A stretch of 64,000 nucleotides of DNA from Sphingomonas sp. BAUL-RG-20F-R05-02 (GTDB taxonomy: Bacteria > Pseudomonadota > Alphaproteobacteria > Sphingomonadales > Sphingomonadaceae), in assembly GCF_022662305.1 (NCBI RefSeq), contig NZ_JAKNQH010000002.1, positions 62,001 through 126,000 on the forward strand, given 5' to 3'. Within the stretch, counting starts at the first letter, position 1. Every line of letters begins with the position of its first letter. Both the position numbers and the translations under genes were made by a program. This document shows positions 1-9,946 of the stretch, one piece after another. The notes beneath the pieces are model-generated. The model was not told the origin of the DNA, made no database searches, and saw only the letters and a list, made by a program, of their open reading frames with translations.

Positions 1-764
1 CGGCTGAACCTGCCTGCCCCCGCGTTCGCTGGCTGTGCAGCGTTCATGATCGGCACGAATGTCGCCGCAGTAAGACTGGCCCCTCCGACCAGAGCTCCAT
101 CGACGTCGCCCGCATGCAGCAACTGCGCGGCGTTGTCCGCTGTCACCGAGCCGCCGTACAGCAACCGCACCACCGCCGCATCGCCACCGATAAGATCCCG
201 CAGCGTCGCGCGGATAGCGCCGTGCATCTCGACCACCTCGGTCGCGGTCGGGGTATGTCCGGTACCGATCGCCCAAACCGGCTCGTAGGCGATCGACAAC
301 CAATCCGGTGCCGCTTGTGATGGTAACGAGCCGATCAGTTGACGGACCACCATCTCGACCGCTCGACCCGATTGCCGATCAGCGAGCGTCTCGCCGATGC
401 AGAGGATCGCCGCCAGCCCGTGACGATGCAGCGCTTCCGCCTTCGCGCGCACCTCGGCGTCGGTTTCGCCGCAGTCGCTACGCCGTTCGCTGTGCCCGAT
501 GACGCTGAAGGTCGCACCTGCATCCTTTAGCATCGCGGCCGATATACACCCTGTGTGGGCACCATGGTCTGCCGGATGAACATCCTCCCCGCCAATCGCA
601 AGGCGCGGCACCGATGCGACTGCGGGGATAATCAGCGTCGCAGGGACCGCGATTGCGACATCGACGTCGGGTCGCGCTGCCGCAGCGATCGCGACCAGCT
701 CAGACAAAGCGGCGCGGTTGCCGTTCATCTTCCAGTTTCCCGCCACGAGCTTGCGCCGGATCAT
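1..764 (-). CDS. tpiA: Triosephosphate isomerase, 3' end cut by window edge
   Basis: Interconverts dihydroxyacetone phosphate and glyceraldehyde 3-phosphate in cytosolic glycolysis and gluconeogenesis. The reverse strand reads MIRRKLVAGNWKMNG at the start, the usual family N-terminus with substrate-binding Asn and Lys. GHSERR near residue 88 carries the electrophilic His, and AYEPVWAIGTG near residue 164 is the family signature with the catalytic Glu; YGGSV follows. The frame is open for 254 codons to base 1, close to the normal family length of about 250, so only a few C-terminal residues should be missing. The ATG at 764 is chosen because it begins the conserved N-terminus. The divergence from other glycolytic genes cannot be judged because the left side is not visible. 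Confidence 0.95.
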   Translation of the reverse strand, partial: MIRRKLVAGNWKMNGNRAALSELVAIAAAARPDVDVAIAVPATLIIPAVASVPRLAIGGEDVHPADHGAHTGCISAAMLKDAGATFSVIGHSERRSDCGETDAEVRAKAEALHRHGLAAILCIGETLADRQSGRAVEMVVRQLIGSLPSQAAPDWLSIAYEPVWAIGTGHTPTATEVVEMHGAIRATLRDLIGGDAAVVRLLYGGSVTADNAAQLLHAGDVDGALVGGASLTAATFVPIMNAAQPANAGAGRFS

Positions 765-813
765 TGGCAGACGCTCATCGCTGATGGCGTTCGAGTGGCA
801 CCGCAGGGGTGCA

Positions 814-2655
814 TCACAATGCCGCCAGCCTGTCCTCAAGTGCGTCCTGCTGCCGCAGCAGCGCGGCCGGGCACCGATCCCCCAGCCCGTCGATATACGC
901 CCGGTTGCGCTCTGCCTCGCCGACCCAGACCGCCGCATCCACACCGAGCAGTTCGGCGAGTTGCCCGGTGGTGAGATCAAGACCGGTTAGATCCAGTTCG
1001 TCCGCTGCAGGAACGAGCCCGATCGCAGTGGAAGTCCCCGCTACGCGGCCTTCACAGCGTTCAACGATCCACTTCAGCGCGCGGGCGTTGTCGCCGAAGC
1101 CGGGCCAGATGTACTTACCGGCCTGATCCTTGCGGAACCAGTTTACCAGGAAGATCTTGGGCAGCACCGACGCATCCGACTCCGCACTCGCGCCGATCCG
1201 CAGCCAGTGGTTGAAATAGTCCGCGATATGGTAGCCGCAGAATGGCAGCATCGCGAACGGGTCGCGCCGCAACGCGCCCACTGCATTTTCCGCCGCCGCC
1301 GTTCCTTCGGACGCGATGTTCGCGGCGAGGTAGACGCCATGTTCCCAATCGAATGCCTGACTGATCAGCGGGACCGCCGTCGCCCGGCGCCCACCGAACA
1401 GGATGGCGGAAATCGGCACGCCTTCCGGGCTGTCCCATTCGGGCGCGATGACCGGGCATTGCGCGGCAGGAACCGTGAAACGCGCATTGGGATGCGCCGC
1501 GGGCTTGCCGCTGGCGGGGTCGTACGGCGCTCCGGTCCAGTCGGTCATTCCCTCCGGCGGTGTCTTGGTCAGACCCTCCCACCAGACATCGCCATCTGCG
1601 GTCAGCGCGGTGTTGGTGAAGATGCAGTTTCCGGTCAGCGTCTCGATCGCGTTGTGGTTCGTGCCTGGGCCAGTGCCGGGTGCGACGCCGAAGAACCCGG
1701 CTTCCGGATTGATCGCGTACAGCCGGCCGTCGGTACCGAACCGCATCCAGGCGATGTCGTCGCCGACCGTCTCTGCCGCCCAGCCCGGGATCGCCGGTTC
1801 AAGCATGGCAAGGTTGGTCTTGCCGCACGCGCTCGGGAATGCCGCCGCGACGTAATGCACCGCGCCCTCGGGGTTGGTGAGCTTCAGGATCAGCATGTGC
1901 TCGGCAAGCCAGCCTTCATCCCGCGCCATCACGCTGGCGATGCGCAGGGCAAAGCATTTCTTGCCGAGCAAGGCGTTGCCGCCATAGCCCGAACCATAGG
2001 ACCAGATCTCGCGCGTCTCAGGAAAATGCACGATCCATTTCTCGTCGCTGCAAGGCCACGCGACGTCGCGTCCGCCGGCCGCAAGCGGCATGCCGACCGA
2101 ATGCACGCAGCGCACGAAAAACCCGTCATCGCCAAGCAAATCGAGCACCGGCGTACCGATCCGGGCCATAATCCGCATTGAAACGACGACATAGGCGCTG
2201 TCGGTAATTTCGACCCCGATCAAGCTCTTGTCCGAACCGAGCGGCCCCATGCAAAACGGGATCACGTACAGAGTGCGGCCGCGCATGCTGCCATCGAACA
2301 GCGTGTCCAATCGGGCGCGCATCTCGTTCGGATCCGCCCAGTTGTTGGTGGGCCCCGCGTCCCGTTCCATGTCGGAGCAGATGAAGGTCCGGCTCTCGAC
2401 ACGGGCGACATCGCGCGGATCCGACCGTGCATAGAAGGAGTTGGGCCGGATACCCGGATTGAGCGGGGTGATCGTGCCCGCCGCCACCGCATGCGCGGCC
2501 AGCCTGTCCCATTCGGCGTCGGAGCCATCGCACCAGTGGATTGCGTCCGGCTTGGCCTTGGCGGCAACCGCGTCGACCCATGCCAGCAGGCCTTGATGGC
2601 GTGTCAGCGTGGTCGCCGCCGCGCCGTCGCGTTCGATGGTAGCCTGATGAGACAT
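814..2655 (-). CDS. pckG: Phosphoenolpyruvate carboxykinase (GTP)
   Basis: Converts oxaloacetate plus GTP to phosphoenolpyruvate, GDP and CO2, the entry step of gluconeogenesis from TCA intermediates. The 613-residue length fits the GTP-dependent family (about 600), not the ATP-dependent one (about 530). The kinase loop [13 protein letters not shown] lies near residues 268-280 and contains the hyper-reactive Cys typical of GTP enzymes. The start [11 protein letters not shown] is chosen because GGGAGGG lies just upstream; an upstream in-frame ATG would add 21 unconserved residues. It sits next to tpiA on the same strand and is divergent from a LysR-type gene 106 bp away, which is a plausible regulator. 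Identity is secure; regulation is inference. Confidence 0.95.
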   Translation of the reverse strand: MSHQATIERDGAAATTLTRHQGLLAWVDAVAAKAKPDAIHWCDGSDAEWDRLAAHAVAAGTITPLNPGIRPNSFYARSDPRDVARVESRTFICSDMERDAGPTNNWADPNEMRARLDTLFDGSMRGRTLYVIPFCMGPLGSDKSLIGVEITDSAYVVVSMRIMARIGTPVLDLLGDDGFFVRCVHSVGMPLAAGGRDVAWPCSDEKWIVHFPETREIWSYGSGYGGNALLGKKCFALRIASVMARDEGWLAEHMLILKLTNPEGAVHYVAAAFPSACGKTNLAMLEPAIPGWAAETVGDDIAWMRFGTDGRLYAINPEAGFFGVAPGTGPGTNHNAIETLTGNCIFTNTALTADGDVWWEGLTKTPPEGMTDWTGAPYDPASGKPAAHPNARFTVPAAQCPVIAPEWDSPEGVPISAILFGGRRATAVPLISQAFDWEHGVYLAANIASEGTAAAENAVGALRRDPFAMLPFCGYHIADYFNHWLRIGASAESDASVLPKIFLVNWFRKDQAGKYIWPGFGDNARALKWIVERCEGRVAGTSTAIGLVPAADELDLTGLDLTTGQLAELLGVDAAVWVGEAERNRAYIDGLGDRCPAALLRQQDALEDRLAAL

Positions 2656-2761
2656 GGTCTGCCCTCCCGGACGAATATCGCTTTTTCGTGCTTTGTCACT
2701 TGGCGTCGCGTCCAACAAATATGATTATCGGAGGGACATAAGATCAGGCTAAGAATGCCAA

Positions 2762-3949
2762 ATGACGGATGCGTTCGACTTGAATCTCAGGCACCTGCGC
2801 CTTCTCGTCGCCATCGAGGAAAGCGGCAGCGTGAGCGCGGTGGCGCGGGCCGCGTCGATTTCGCAACCGGCGCTGACGCAAGCGCTGGGCGGTCTGGAGC
2901 GGGCGTTCGGCGCAACCCTGTTCCACCGGAGCGCAGCGGGTGTGGTCGCGACGACGGACGGGCAGCGGATCATCCTGCGCGTGCGCCGGGCGTTGAACCA
3001 TCTTGCACGGGCGTGCCGAAATCTGGGCAGAGTACCGACGGGAGTTCCGCTCGAAAGCTATCTGACCATGGCGCATGTTCGTGGTTTGACAGCGCTGGCG
3101 GAAAGTGGCGGCTTTACGCGGGCGGCGGAAGCGGTGGGAATTTCACCGCCATCGCTGCACAGGGCAGTCCGCGACATCGAGCGCGTCGCAGGCGCATCCC
3201 TGGTCGAGCGGAAAGGCCGCGGCGTCGAACTGACGCGATCGGGCGAGAGGCTCGCGCGCCGTTTCCTGATCGCGCTGACGGAATTGGCGGCCGCCATGGA
3301 GGAGGCCCGTCACGTGGGCGGTCGCCTGGCGATCGGCGCGATGGCGCTGTCGCGATCGCTCCTGCTGCCGGCGACCCTGGCAAACCTGCTGGAGTCGACG
3401 CCGGATGTGGAAGTCGACGTGATCGAGGGGTCTTACCTCGAACTGGTGGAGTTGCTGCGCAGCGGTCGCATCGACCTGTTGATCGGGGCGTTGCGCGATC
3501 GCCCGGCGGCCGATTTGTTGCAGGAGCGGCTGTTTGACGACAACCTCACCATCATCGGGCGCGCCGAGCATCCGCTGGCGGGGACGGTCGCCGGGTTCGA
3601 GCAGCTGGCGGCATACCCGTGGATCGTGTCGCGCCGCGCCTCCAGTCTGCTCGACCGTTGGCAGAAGATGTTCGACCGATCCGGCAAAGCCCGCCCCAAG
3701 GCTCCGATCCAGTGCGGATCCGTCGCACTGATCCGGGGTGTGCTGGCGCGCAGCGACTTCCTGACGTTGCTCTCTACCGCGCAGGTGAGCGCAGAGATCG
3801 ACGCAGGCACGCTCGTTCGCATTGAGTCCGAGGTGCCTGACACGCCACGCACGATCGGCGTGATATCCCGTCGCGACTGGTTCCCGACCAAACTCCAGAG
3901 CGAGTTCGTTGCCTGCCTGCGACAGACGGCGCTTCGTCAGGTGGCTTGA
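2762..3949 (+). CDS. LysR-type regulator with two tandem HTH domains
   Basis: A 395-residue DNA-binding regulator. Residues about 9-68 (LRHLRLLVAIEESGSVSAVA onwards, with ISQPALTQALGGLE) form a LysR winged HTH. A second complete one follows at about 100-165 (VRGLTALAESGGFTRAAEAV, then ISPPSLHRAVRDIE). The LysR effector-binding domain occupies about 185-390. Ordinary LysR proteins are about 300 residues with one HTH, so the extra length is explained by the duplicated DNA-binding domain. It is divergent from pckG with a 106-bp gap, so control of gluconeogenesis or of a sugar/acid switch is a reasonable guess. The effector is unknown. Confidence 0.9.
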   Translation: MTDAFDLNLRHLRLLVAIEESGSVSAVARAASISQPALTQALGGLERAFGATLFHRSAAGVVATTDGQRIILRVRRALNHLARACRNLGRVPTGVPLESYLTMAHVRGLTALAESGGFTRAAEAVGISPPSLHRAVRDIERVAGASLVERKGRGVELTRSGERLARRFLIALTELAAAMEEARHVGGRLAIGAMALSRSLLLPATLANLLESTPDVEVDVIEGSYLELVELLRSGRIDLLIGALRDRPAADLLQERLFDDNLTIIGRAEHPLAGTVAGFEQLAAYPWIVSRRASSLLDRWQKMFDRSGKARPKAPIQCGSVALIRGVLARSDFLTLLSTAQVSAEIDAGTLVRIESEVPDTPRTIGVISRRDWFPTKLQSEFVACLRQTALRQVA

Positions 3950-4205
3950 TCGCTCTGGCCCCGTCGTAAGTGCATCGGCCTCCTCCTGGACCGTCACCTC
4001 AGTCTGCTGGACTGATCCGAGCGGCGTTTGCTTCGCCTCGGGCTGATGCTTCCCGGTGCACAGGATCACCCGGGTGGCGAGTTGGCATTGACCGACACGC
4101 CGGCGCGGCTCAAGATCAGGCTCCGATGTGTATTTCTGCCGTTCGTGGCGCTGTTGAATATCGGTGGCATCGGGAACAATCGAAGTGGAACATGAGGAGA
4201 CCAGC

Positions 4206-4493
4206 ATGACCGAGGCGACCTGGGGCGACGGTGCGATGAACTCGGACATCGACTGGCGGATGAGCGCCGCTTTGGCAGACGTGCCGCGCGGCGACAGCGA
4301 CGTTGCGGAGGTCGCCAGCCTGGAACGCGCGGTACGCGATTGGCTTGGCCTCGATGCGGCGCACAAGGCAGCGGCAACACTGACGACCGAGCATCCGCTC
4401 AGGGTGGGCGGAGCAACCGGTACGACATTCACCGGGGCAGCGATCGCGGCGCTCGCCGAACAGTTGCCGCGCGCCGACCCGGCAGAGGGGTGA
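4206..4493 (+). CDS. Small hypothetical protein, 95 aa
   Basis: I do not recognise this protein. The ATG at 4206 is preceded by AGGAGA at good distance, and the reading frame has the high third-position GC of real genes here. The product is acidic, soluble, with no signal peptide or membrane segment. Residues about 40-75 (SLERAVRDWLGLDAAHKAAA and the following TTEHPL) could form a short helical region. It stands alone between the LysR gene and another small protein gene, both on the same strand. It could be a lineage-specific stress or housekeeping protein; no function is proposed. Confidence 0.6.
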   Translation: MTEATWGDGAMNSDIDWRMSAALADVPRGDSDVAEVASLERAVRDWLGLDAAHKAAATLTTEHPLRVGGATGTTFTGAAIAALAEQLPRADPAEG

Positions 4494-4693
4494 ATCGCGA
4501 TGGCGCAACATCGCGTTCTTTTCAGGCGCGGCCACGGGCACCGGGTGAGAGCCACCGATCCTACTGATCGTCTCGCACGTCACGGCTCGGTAGTAAGGAG
4601 ACGGACCTGCGGATCATGTAGCACGCGTCAGCGTTTAGACGGGGACATCTGGCGAAATTACGCCTGATCTCCAGTCTGGACGGGAACGATGCG

Positions 4694-5062
4694 ATGACCG
4701 ACGAGAAGCTTGCCTCTGACTTCGCCGCCCTGTCTCCATCCGACCGCGCTGCCGTCGTGGGGTCGCCAGGCGAAGGCCTCCATAGCGCTCCTGCCGCACC
4801 GGATGAACAGGTCACCGGCGCAGCGTTCCATCATCCTGAACAGGACGCCGCCGGAACGACCTGGGAACCCAACTGGCAGCCGATCGAAAGTTATCGGGAC
4901 GGCGAGGTGGTCATGCTTGACGATGGCGAGCGGCAGTTGCTCGGCAGGCGCGAGATGGGCCTGTGGATGGAGCTGACCGGTGGAAACGAGCTGGCTCAGC
5001 CCGACTACCAACCGATGCTATGGTCCTTCGCGCCGGAACAGGTGAAGTACGACATGCTGTGA
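4694..5062 (+). CDS. Small tryptophan-rich hypothetical protein, 122 aa
   Basis: Not assigned to a family. The N-terminal 50 residues are low-complexity and acidic (many Ala, Ser, Asp, Pro). The C-terminal 70 residues look like a compact domain: WQPIESYRDGEVVMLDDGER, then WMELTGG, then YQPMLWSF. This pattern of an opening WxPI, a central strand pair and a closing P-x-x-W recalls the small DUF551-like fold seen in many phage and bacterial proteins, and it resembles the 68-residue protein encoded at 9947-10153. The ATG at 4694 begins the frame; GGGAACGATGCG upstream is a weak ribosome binding site. Confidence 0.6.
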   Translation: MTDEKLASDFAALSPSDRAAVVGSPGEGLHSAPAAPDEQVTGAAFHHPEQDAAGTTWEPNWQPIESYRDGEVVMLDDGERQLLGRREMGLWMELTGGNELAQPDYQPMLWSFAPEQVKYDML

Positions 5063-5222
5063 ACGACGCGCCCGGCTCATTATACCCGTCCGATAGGGGC
5101 TCATCCATGTGCATCTATGGTCCCGCCTCCGACAGGATAGCCGAGCAGGGCCTGAGGTGTTCGCCGCTTGTGCCGGCGTGTCACCCCATCCCGGTTCGCT
5201 CCGTGCGAAAAGCGGCCGGAAG

Positions 5223-6704
5223 GTGACCGCGCCCCGAACCGCGACTGCAGCGGAGCGATGGTCCGAGCGTATCGACGCCGTGGTTGGAGCCGTGCTGTCG
5301 CCGGTCGTGACGGGCATCGCTTCTTTCAACCGACGCAGGCTGCCGCCTCGCGATGCGCCACATCCCCTGCTCACCGGCATCCACCAGCCGATGACCACCG
5401 AGCTCACGCTCGAAAACCTCGAGGTCGAGGGCGTGATCCCGCCCGAACTCGACGGGCGCTACGTGCGGATCGGTCCGAACCCGGCGGCACCCGATCCCCG
5501 GTCCTACCATTTCTTCACTGGTGACGGCATGCTCCACGGCGTCCGCATCCGGGGCGGTTGCGCGCTTTGGTATCGCAATCGCTGGATCCGTTCCGAGGAA
5601 GTGGCGAAGGCACGCTGTGTTCCCGCAGCGCCGGGGCCGCGCCACGTGTTCGACACAGTCAACACCAGCGTACTGCATCATGCCGGTAGCGGTTGGGCGC
5701 TGGTCGAGGCGGGCAGCACACCGGTCCGGTTCGACGAGCATCTCGAGGCGCAACGCTATGATGACTTCGGCGGCACGTTGCCCGGCTCGTTCACCGCACA
5801 CCCGCGCCGCGACCCGGAGACCGGCGAACTGCATGCCCTGTGTTACGAGGCGACCGATCCAAAGCGCGTCCGCTACAACGTCGTCGATGTCGCCGGCCGG
5901 GTGCGCCGCTCGATAACGATTCCCGTTTCGCACGGGCCGTTGATCCATGACTGTGCGATCACGCAGCGCTACGTCGTCATCATGGACCTGCCGCTCACCC
6001 TGTCGATGCGCACGGTCTTGTCGGGACACGGCTTCCCATACCGCTGGAATGCGCGACACCCGGCGCGGATCGGATTGCTGCCGCGTGACGGAAACGCCGA
6101 GGATATCCGCTGGATCGCGCTCGATCCTTGCTTCGTGTTCCACACCGCCAATGCCTATGATCTGCCGGACGGACGCGTCGTGCTCGACGTGATCGCCTAT
6201 GATCGCATGTTCGCCAGCGACAATCTCGCTCCGGACGAGCAGCCTCGCGGGCTGGAGCGTTGGACGATCGATCCGGTCTCGGGAAAGGTCGACCAGCATC
6301 CGATCGACGCCGCTCCACAGGAACTGCCGACGATCGATGAACGTCGCACCGGCCGCGCCTATCGCTACGTCTATGCGCTTGGCCTGCCCGAGGAGCTTAC
6401 CGAGACTCTGGTTGGCGAGGCGCCGCTGATCAAGCACGATCTTAAAACGCACGTTCGCTCCCTGCACGCATTCGGGCCCGGTCGCGTCGCAGGCGAGTTC
6501 GTGTTCGTGCCGCGCTTCCCGGGCGCGGATGAGGATGATGGCTGGTTGATGGGCTTTGTGGTCAACGCCGACGGGGGCAGCACCGCGCTGGAGATCCTGA
6601 ACGCACGCGCCGTGACGGACCCACCGGTGGCAACCATTCGCATCCCGCACCGAATTCCGCCGGGTATACACGGTGCGTGGCTGCCGGAACGTGCAGTCGT
6701 TTAG
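5223..6704 (+). CDS. Carotenoid cleavage oxygenase family protein
   Basis: Non-heme iron dioxygenase of the RPE65/carotenoid oxygenase family, which cleaves a C=C bond in carotenoids, apocarotenoids or stilbenes. The four iron-binding histidines can be placed in FTAHPRRDP, SHGPLIHDC, VFHTANAYD and the C-terminal PPGIHGAWLP. The early signature LDGRYVRIGPNPAAPD and FFTGDGMLHG is typical of plant NCED-like and cyanobacterial ACO-like members. The start is uncertain: a GTG at 5109 has the better ribosome binding site (AGGGG), but the 38 codons between it and the GTG at 5223 have low third-position GC and no family similarity. No other carotenoid gene is nearby, so the substrate is not indicated. 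Confidence 0.88.
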   Translation: MTAPRTATAAERWSERIDAVVGAVLSPVVTGIASFNRRRLPPRDAPHPLLTGIHQPMTTELTLENLEVEGVIPPELDGRYVRIGPNPAAPDPRSYHFFTGDGMLHGVRIRGGCALWYRNRWIRSEEVAKARCVPAAPGPRHVFDTVNTSVLHHAGSGWALVEAGSTPVRFDEHLEAQRYDDFGGTLPGSFTAHPRRDPETGELHALCYEATDPKRVRYNVVDVAGRVRRSITIPVSHGPLIHDCAITQRYVVIMDLPLTLSMRTVLSGHGFPYRWNARHPARIGLLPRDGNAEDIRWIALDPCFVFHTANAYDLPDGRVVLDVIAYDRMFASDNLAPDEQPRGLERWTIDPVSGKVDQHPIDAAPQELPTIDERRTGRAYRYVYALGLPEELTETLVGEAPLIKHDLKTHVRSLHAFGPGRVAGEFVFVPRFPGADEDDGWLMGFVVNADGGSTALEILNARAVTDPPVATIRIPHRIPPGIHGAWLPERAVV

Positions 6705-6819
6705 CTGGCATAAGCGGCGGCATGCTGCGCCTGGCTATCATGCCATTCGGATCCTCTTCTAGCGCATGCAAGGCAGCCGACCGTTCGGATTACCGCCGGC
6801 TCGGGGAGCCTTCGCAACC

Positions 6820-8193
6820 TCAGGCGGCAACGTTGCTTGCGAAGGCGCCTGCGCTGCTTTTCAGCTCCGCCAGCCGGCTATCGAGGCGCCGTAGCCCGTC
6901 ACCGACCCCGTCGATCTCACTCGCCACTTCATCGATATCACCACGCACAGCAGCAATCGTGTCGCTCATCAGGGCGGCGGCCAGCGCGGTCTCGTCGACC
7001 GATGCCGCAATCGCCGTCACCGTCTGAGCCTGCATGCCCATCGCCTCACGGAGCCGATCCGCGCTATCCTGCACTTCGCCAGCCGTGAGTTTGATCGAGG
7101 CATTGGTCTGTACGCTTGATTGTGTCGCCACCTGAATAGCGGTGATCTGCGCAGCGATTTGGTCGGTAGCGCGAGCGGTCTGGCTTGCGAGCGCCTTGAC
7201 CTCCTGAGCGACAACCGCGAACCCGCGCCCGGCATCTCCGGCGCGAGCCGCCTCGATCGTGGCATTAAGGGACAGCAGGTTGGTCTGGCCGGCGATGTCG
7301 CGGATCAGCTGCAAGATGGAGTCGATGGATCGGGCGTGCTCGCTCAGGCGCTCGCTCATGCCGACGGCCTCACCAGCCTGGGTCGCAGCGCGATCGGAAA
7401 TCGCCGCGGCGACCTGCACCTCGTTCTGCGTGCGCTCGATCGCCTGTATCAGGCCTGCGGCCGTGCGCGCTGCCTCGCGCATCGAGGTTGCCGATTGTTC
7501 GGCTGCCGCAGCGATCTCGCTCGCCTTGATGAGGACGCCGCGCGCCGAAGCGGAACTCCGCACGGCTTGTGACCGAAGCGCACGCCCCTCTTCGCCGGTC
7601 GTCTCGACCGAGGCCGCGATACCGTCGCGGAACTCCGTGGCCAACTGCTCGCGCGATCGGCGTGCCTCGTCCTCGATGGCGAACATGTAGAGGGAGGAAT
7701 AGACATCACATTCGAGCGATCTGAGGCGCAGGAACACGTCGTTGATATATTGTCGCTCATCCTTGGAGCAGTCATGCTTCTGCGAAAGCAGCTCCTGTAT
7801 GTAAGACGCCGTCACGCCGCCGATCGCAACGAGAGTGGTCAGCGTTACGCCTGCGTCAAAGGCGATCGCCACTCTCTTTCTCGCCCGACGGACCCACGCG
7901 TCTCCGCCAGGTTGTGAAAAGCGATCCCGCAGGTCCGCAATCATCTGTCGTACTGCTTTTTCCCGATGAACGGATTGGACGCGGTACTCGGGAGGAAATA
8001 CCTCGTTCCATCCATCGATCTGCGTCTCGGCGACCTTGTGAGCGTCCGGTTCGAAGATGCTCCACATCAGGAGACACGTCTCTTGACGCTCTGCGGTGAG
8101 GCCAAATGTTTGCAGTCGCGCCTCCAGGTCGAGCGACGCAGTTGTGTACGGAACCTGGGCGTACTGTTCGTGGGCTCCGGACGCGATAGACAC
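6820..8193 (-). CDS. Soluble methyl-accepting chemotaxis-type transducer with globin-like sensor
   Basis: A 457-residue transducer with no transmembrane segment. The C-terminal half contains the canonical MCP hairpin tip ([20 protein letters not shown], then [15 protein letters not shown]), which contacts CheA and CheW. The N-terminal 190 residues are helical and match the layout of globin-coupled sensors ([40 protein letters not shown]). The position where the proximal heme His is expected appears to be Phe/Asp, so heme binding is doubtful. The GTG at 8193 is chosen because AAGGGAG lies just upstream; the frame stays open further up to 8391 without coding character. A cytoplasmic sensor of gas or redox state is the likely role. 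Confidence 0.85.
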   Translation of the reverse strand: MSIASGAHEQYAQVPYTTASLDLEARLQTFGLTAERQETCLLMWSIFEPDAHKVAETQIDGWNEVFPPEYRVQSVHREKAVRQMIADLRDRFSQPGGDAWVRRARKRVAIAFDAGVTLTTLVAIGGVTASYIQELLSQKHDCSKDERQYINDVFLRLRSLECDVYSSLYMFAIEDEARRSREQLATEFRDGIAASVETTGEEGRALRSQAVRSSASARGVLIKASEIAAAAEQSATSMREAARTAAGLIQAIERTQNEVQVAAAISDRAATQAGEAVGMSERLSEHARSIDSILQLIRDIAGQTNLLSLNATIEAARAGDAGRGFAVVAQEVKALASQTARATDQIAAQITAIQVATQSSVQTNASIKLTAGEVQDSADRLREAMGMQAQTVTAIAASVDETALAAALMSDTIAAVRGDIDEVASEIDGVGDGLRRLDSRLAELKSSAGAFASNVAA

Positions 8194-8531
8194 AGCGACT
8201 CCCTTTTCTTGCGAAGCTCTATGCCAGAAGGTAGCTAAGGAGCGGTTAAGCCAACATGCTCTTGCCAAGCGGCGCAGCCGTCTCGTCCACGGGATCGTTG
8301 CGATCACGCACCACCTCACACCCGATCGCAAGCGTCTGCCGAGCAGCGCCAGCGATAGGATGATATCCGGGACCGGTGTCGCACATGGCACGAGGCTCAG
8401 TCGCTAGCGTTCCGGGATGTCAGCCATCCTCCGCTAACGCGTGGACGATGGCCGCCACTGCACCGCGGACAATCGTGCCTAACAAAAGCATAATATGCAT
8501 TGCGAGCCTAAAGTCGTGATACGATGCCGCG
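8194..8531. other. 338-bp intergenic stretch between divergent genes
   Basis: Lies between the transducer gene (reverse) and the PilZ gene (forward). The reverse frame of the transducer stays open to 8391, but that extension lacks family similarity. I found no convincing RNA structure, repeat or regulator site. It presumably carries the two promoters; the AT-richer piece around 8480-8520 just before the PilZ gene is the likeliest forward promoter. Confidence 0.5.
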
Positions 8532-8834
8532 ATGCAACGATCGAACAGAACAACGGGAGCAGTCAGCACCGGCCGCGTGGCGCGCCGGCACAAGCTGTTC
8601 GAGCCTGTCGAAATCATCGTCGAGCATCAGCCTGCAAGAGCACACATCCTCAACATTTCCTCCACAGGCGCGCTCGTCCATAGTGCGATGCCGCCGGCGA
8701 CCGGCGCTTCGGTCAAGATAAAGCTGCTCGGTACGGAATGCGCGGCACACGTTGTCTGGAGTGCGGCTTCGCGGTTTGGCGTCTCCTTCGACACGTCGAT
8801 CGCGGAGCGGGTGCTCGGCGCCATGCTCCGATAA
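8532..8834 (+). CDS. PilZ domain protein
   Basis: A 100-residue single-domain PilZ protein, expected to bind cyclic di-GMP and signal to motility, exopolysaccharide or cell-cycle targets by protein contact. Both parts of the ligand motif are present: RVARR at residues 15-19 (RxxxR) and NISSTG at 41-46 ([D/N]xSxxG). The end WSAASRFGVSF gives the usual last strand. ATG at 8532 begins the frame just ahead of the first motif. Its neighbour is the transducer at 6820-8193, which would fit a motility or behaviour theme, but the genes are divergent and a functional link is inference. Confidence 0.85.
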   Translation: MQRSNRTTGAVSTGRVARRHKLFEPVEIIVEHQPARAHILNISSTGALVHSAMPPATGASVKIKLLGTECAAHVVWSAASRFGVSFDTSIAERVLGAMLR

Positions 8835-8984
8835 CAGCAGAGACATCATCTACCTGTAAGCACGTCGCGGACGGCGTGCGCTGACGTCTTCCCCGAGCGT
8901 AGAAGTAGACGTGCCCAAACGGCTCATTGCGTGTAACGATCCCGCGGTCGCACGTCAGCGGCACTTCAAAATGGGGCAGGAAAC

Positions 8985-9878
8985 ATGAGCCGCATAGTTC
9001 GCCATTCAATCTGCACGCTGGTCGCGCTCCTGTCCGCGTCTCAGGGGATTGCCGCACCAGTTCCGGCCGGACCAGCGGCTGTCTCGATCCGGATGGGCGG
9101 CTCCACCGTAACTGCGCTACGCGACATGCTCAACATCGTTCCGAACGATGGTTCCGTGTTCGGCAAGGACGTCGGCGCAAAGCAGGTCGGCAAGGCGCTC
9201 GCCGACGCCGGCGCGCCGACCGGCACCGTCACGCTCGGGGTCGATGCGCTGCTGGTGCGGCAGTCTGGCCGCAACGTCCTGATCGACACGGGTCTCGGCC
9301 CCAAGGTCGGTGGCGCGCTGATGGGCAGTCTCGCCAAGACGGGAGTGACACCAGGCACGATCGACGACGTGTTGATCACCCACTCTCACGGCGACCATGT
9401 CGGCGGCCTTGTGACCGCAACCGGCGCGCTCACGTTTCCCAAGGCGACGATCCACATGTCGGCAGCCGAATGGGCGTGGATGCAGCAAAAAGGCGATCCG
9501 GCGCTCGTAGCCGCGATCTCGCCGCGGGTGCGAACCTTCGAGCCCGGCAAGGCGGTGCTGCCGAATATCGTCGCAGTCTCGCTGCCGGGGCACACGCCCG
9601 GTCACGTCGGCTATCGGATCGGATCGGGCAGCAGTCACCTCATGGACATCGGCGACCTTGCGCACAGCACGATCGTCTCGCTTGGCCATCCCGAATGGAT
9701 CATCGGGTACGACAATGACGGGATCACGGGACGGAGCAGCCGCGAGACGTGGCTGGCACGGCTCGCCAAAAGTGGAGAGCGCGTCTTCTCGCCGCACTTC
9801 CCCTTCCCGGGTGTTGGACGTGTGGTGAAGCATGGTACGGGCTACGCATGGCACCCGGACGTGGCACCGATCGGCTGA
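8985..9878 (+). CDS. Exported MBL-fold metallo-hydrolase
   Basis: A metallo-beta-lactamase-fold hydrolase with an N-terminal signal peptide (SICTLVALLSASQGIAAP), thus periplasmic. Zinc ligands are visible in THSHGDHVGG (HxHxDH), PGHTPGHVGY, DIGDLAHS and the C-terminal PHFPFPGVGRV. The order and spacing resemble the group that includes lactonases and quorum-quenching enzymes, but the fold also covers phosphodiesterases and beta-lactamases, so the substrate is open. The ATG at 8985 follows GGGGCAGGAAAC, a good ribosome binding site. It is transcribed alone. Confidence 0.85.
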   Translation: MSRIVRHSICTLVALLSASQGIAAPVPAGPAAVSIRMGGSTVTALRDMLNIVPNDGSVFGKDVGAKQVGKALADAGAPTGTVTLGVDALLVRQSGRNVLIDTGLGPKVGGALMGSLAKTGVTPGTIDDVLITHSHGDHVGGLVTATGALTFPKATIHMSAAEWAWMQQKGDPALVAAISPRVRTFEPGKAVLPNIVAVSLPGHTPGHVGYRIGSGSSHLMDIGDLAHSTIVSLGHPEWIIGYDNDGITGRSSRETWLARLAKSGERVFSPHFPFPGVGRVVKHGTGYAWHPDVAPIG

Positions 9879-9946
9879 GCAGTTCCCCGGCGTCCGGTAG
9901 GGCAATCGGGCACCGCCCGTAAGCGGGGAAGCCAACCAAGCGTGGC

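Noticed and set aside
3143..4555. Long reverse open frame across the LysR gene and the following gap
   Set aside because: Low-complexity, Arg/Gln-rich, no family similarity, and it opposes a clear LysR gene.
5109..5222. N-terminal extension of the carotenoid oxygenase from GTG 5109
   Set aside because: Good ribosome binding site, but the codons have low third-position GC and no family match; the start remains uncertain.
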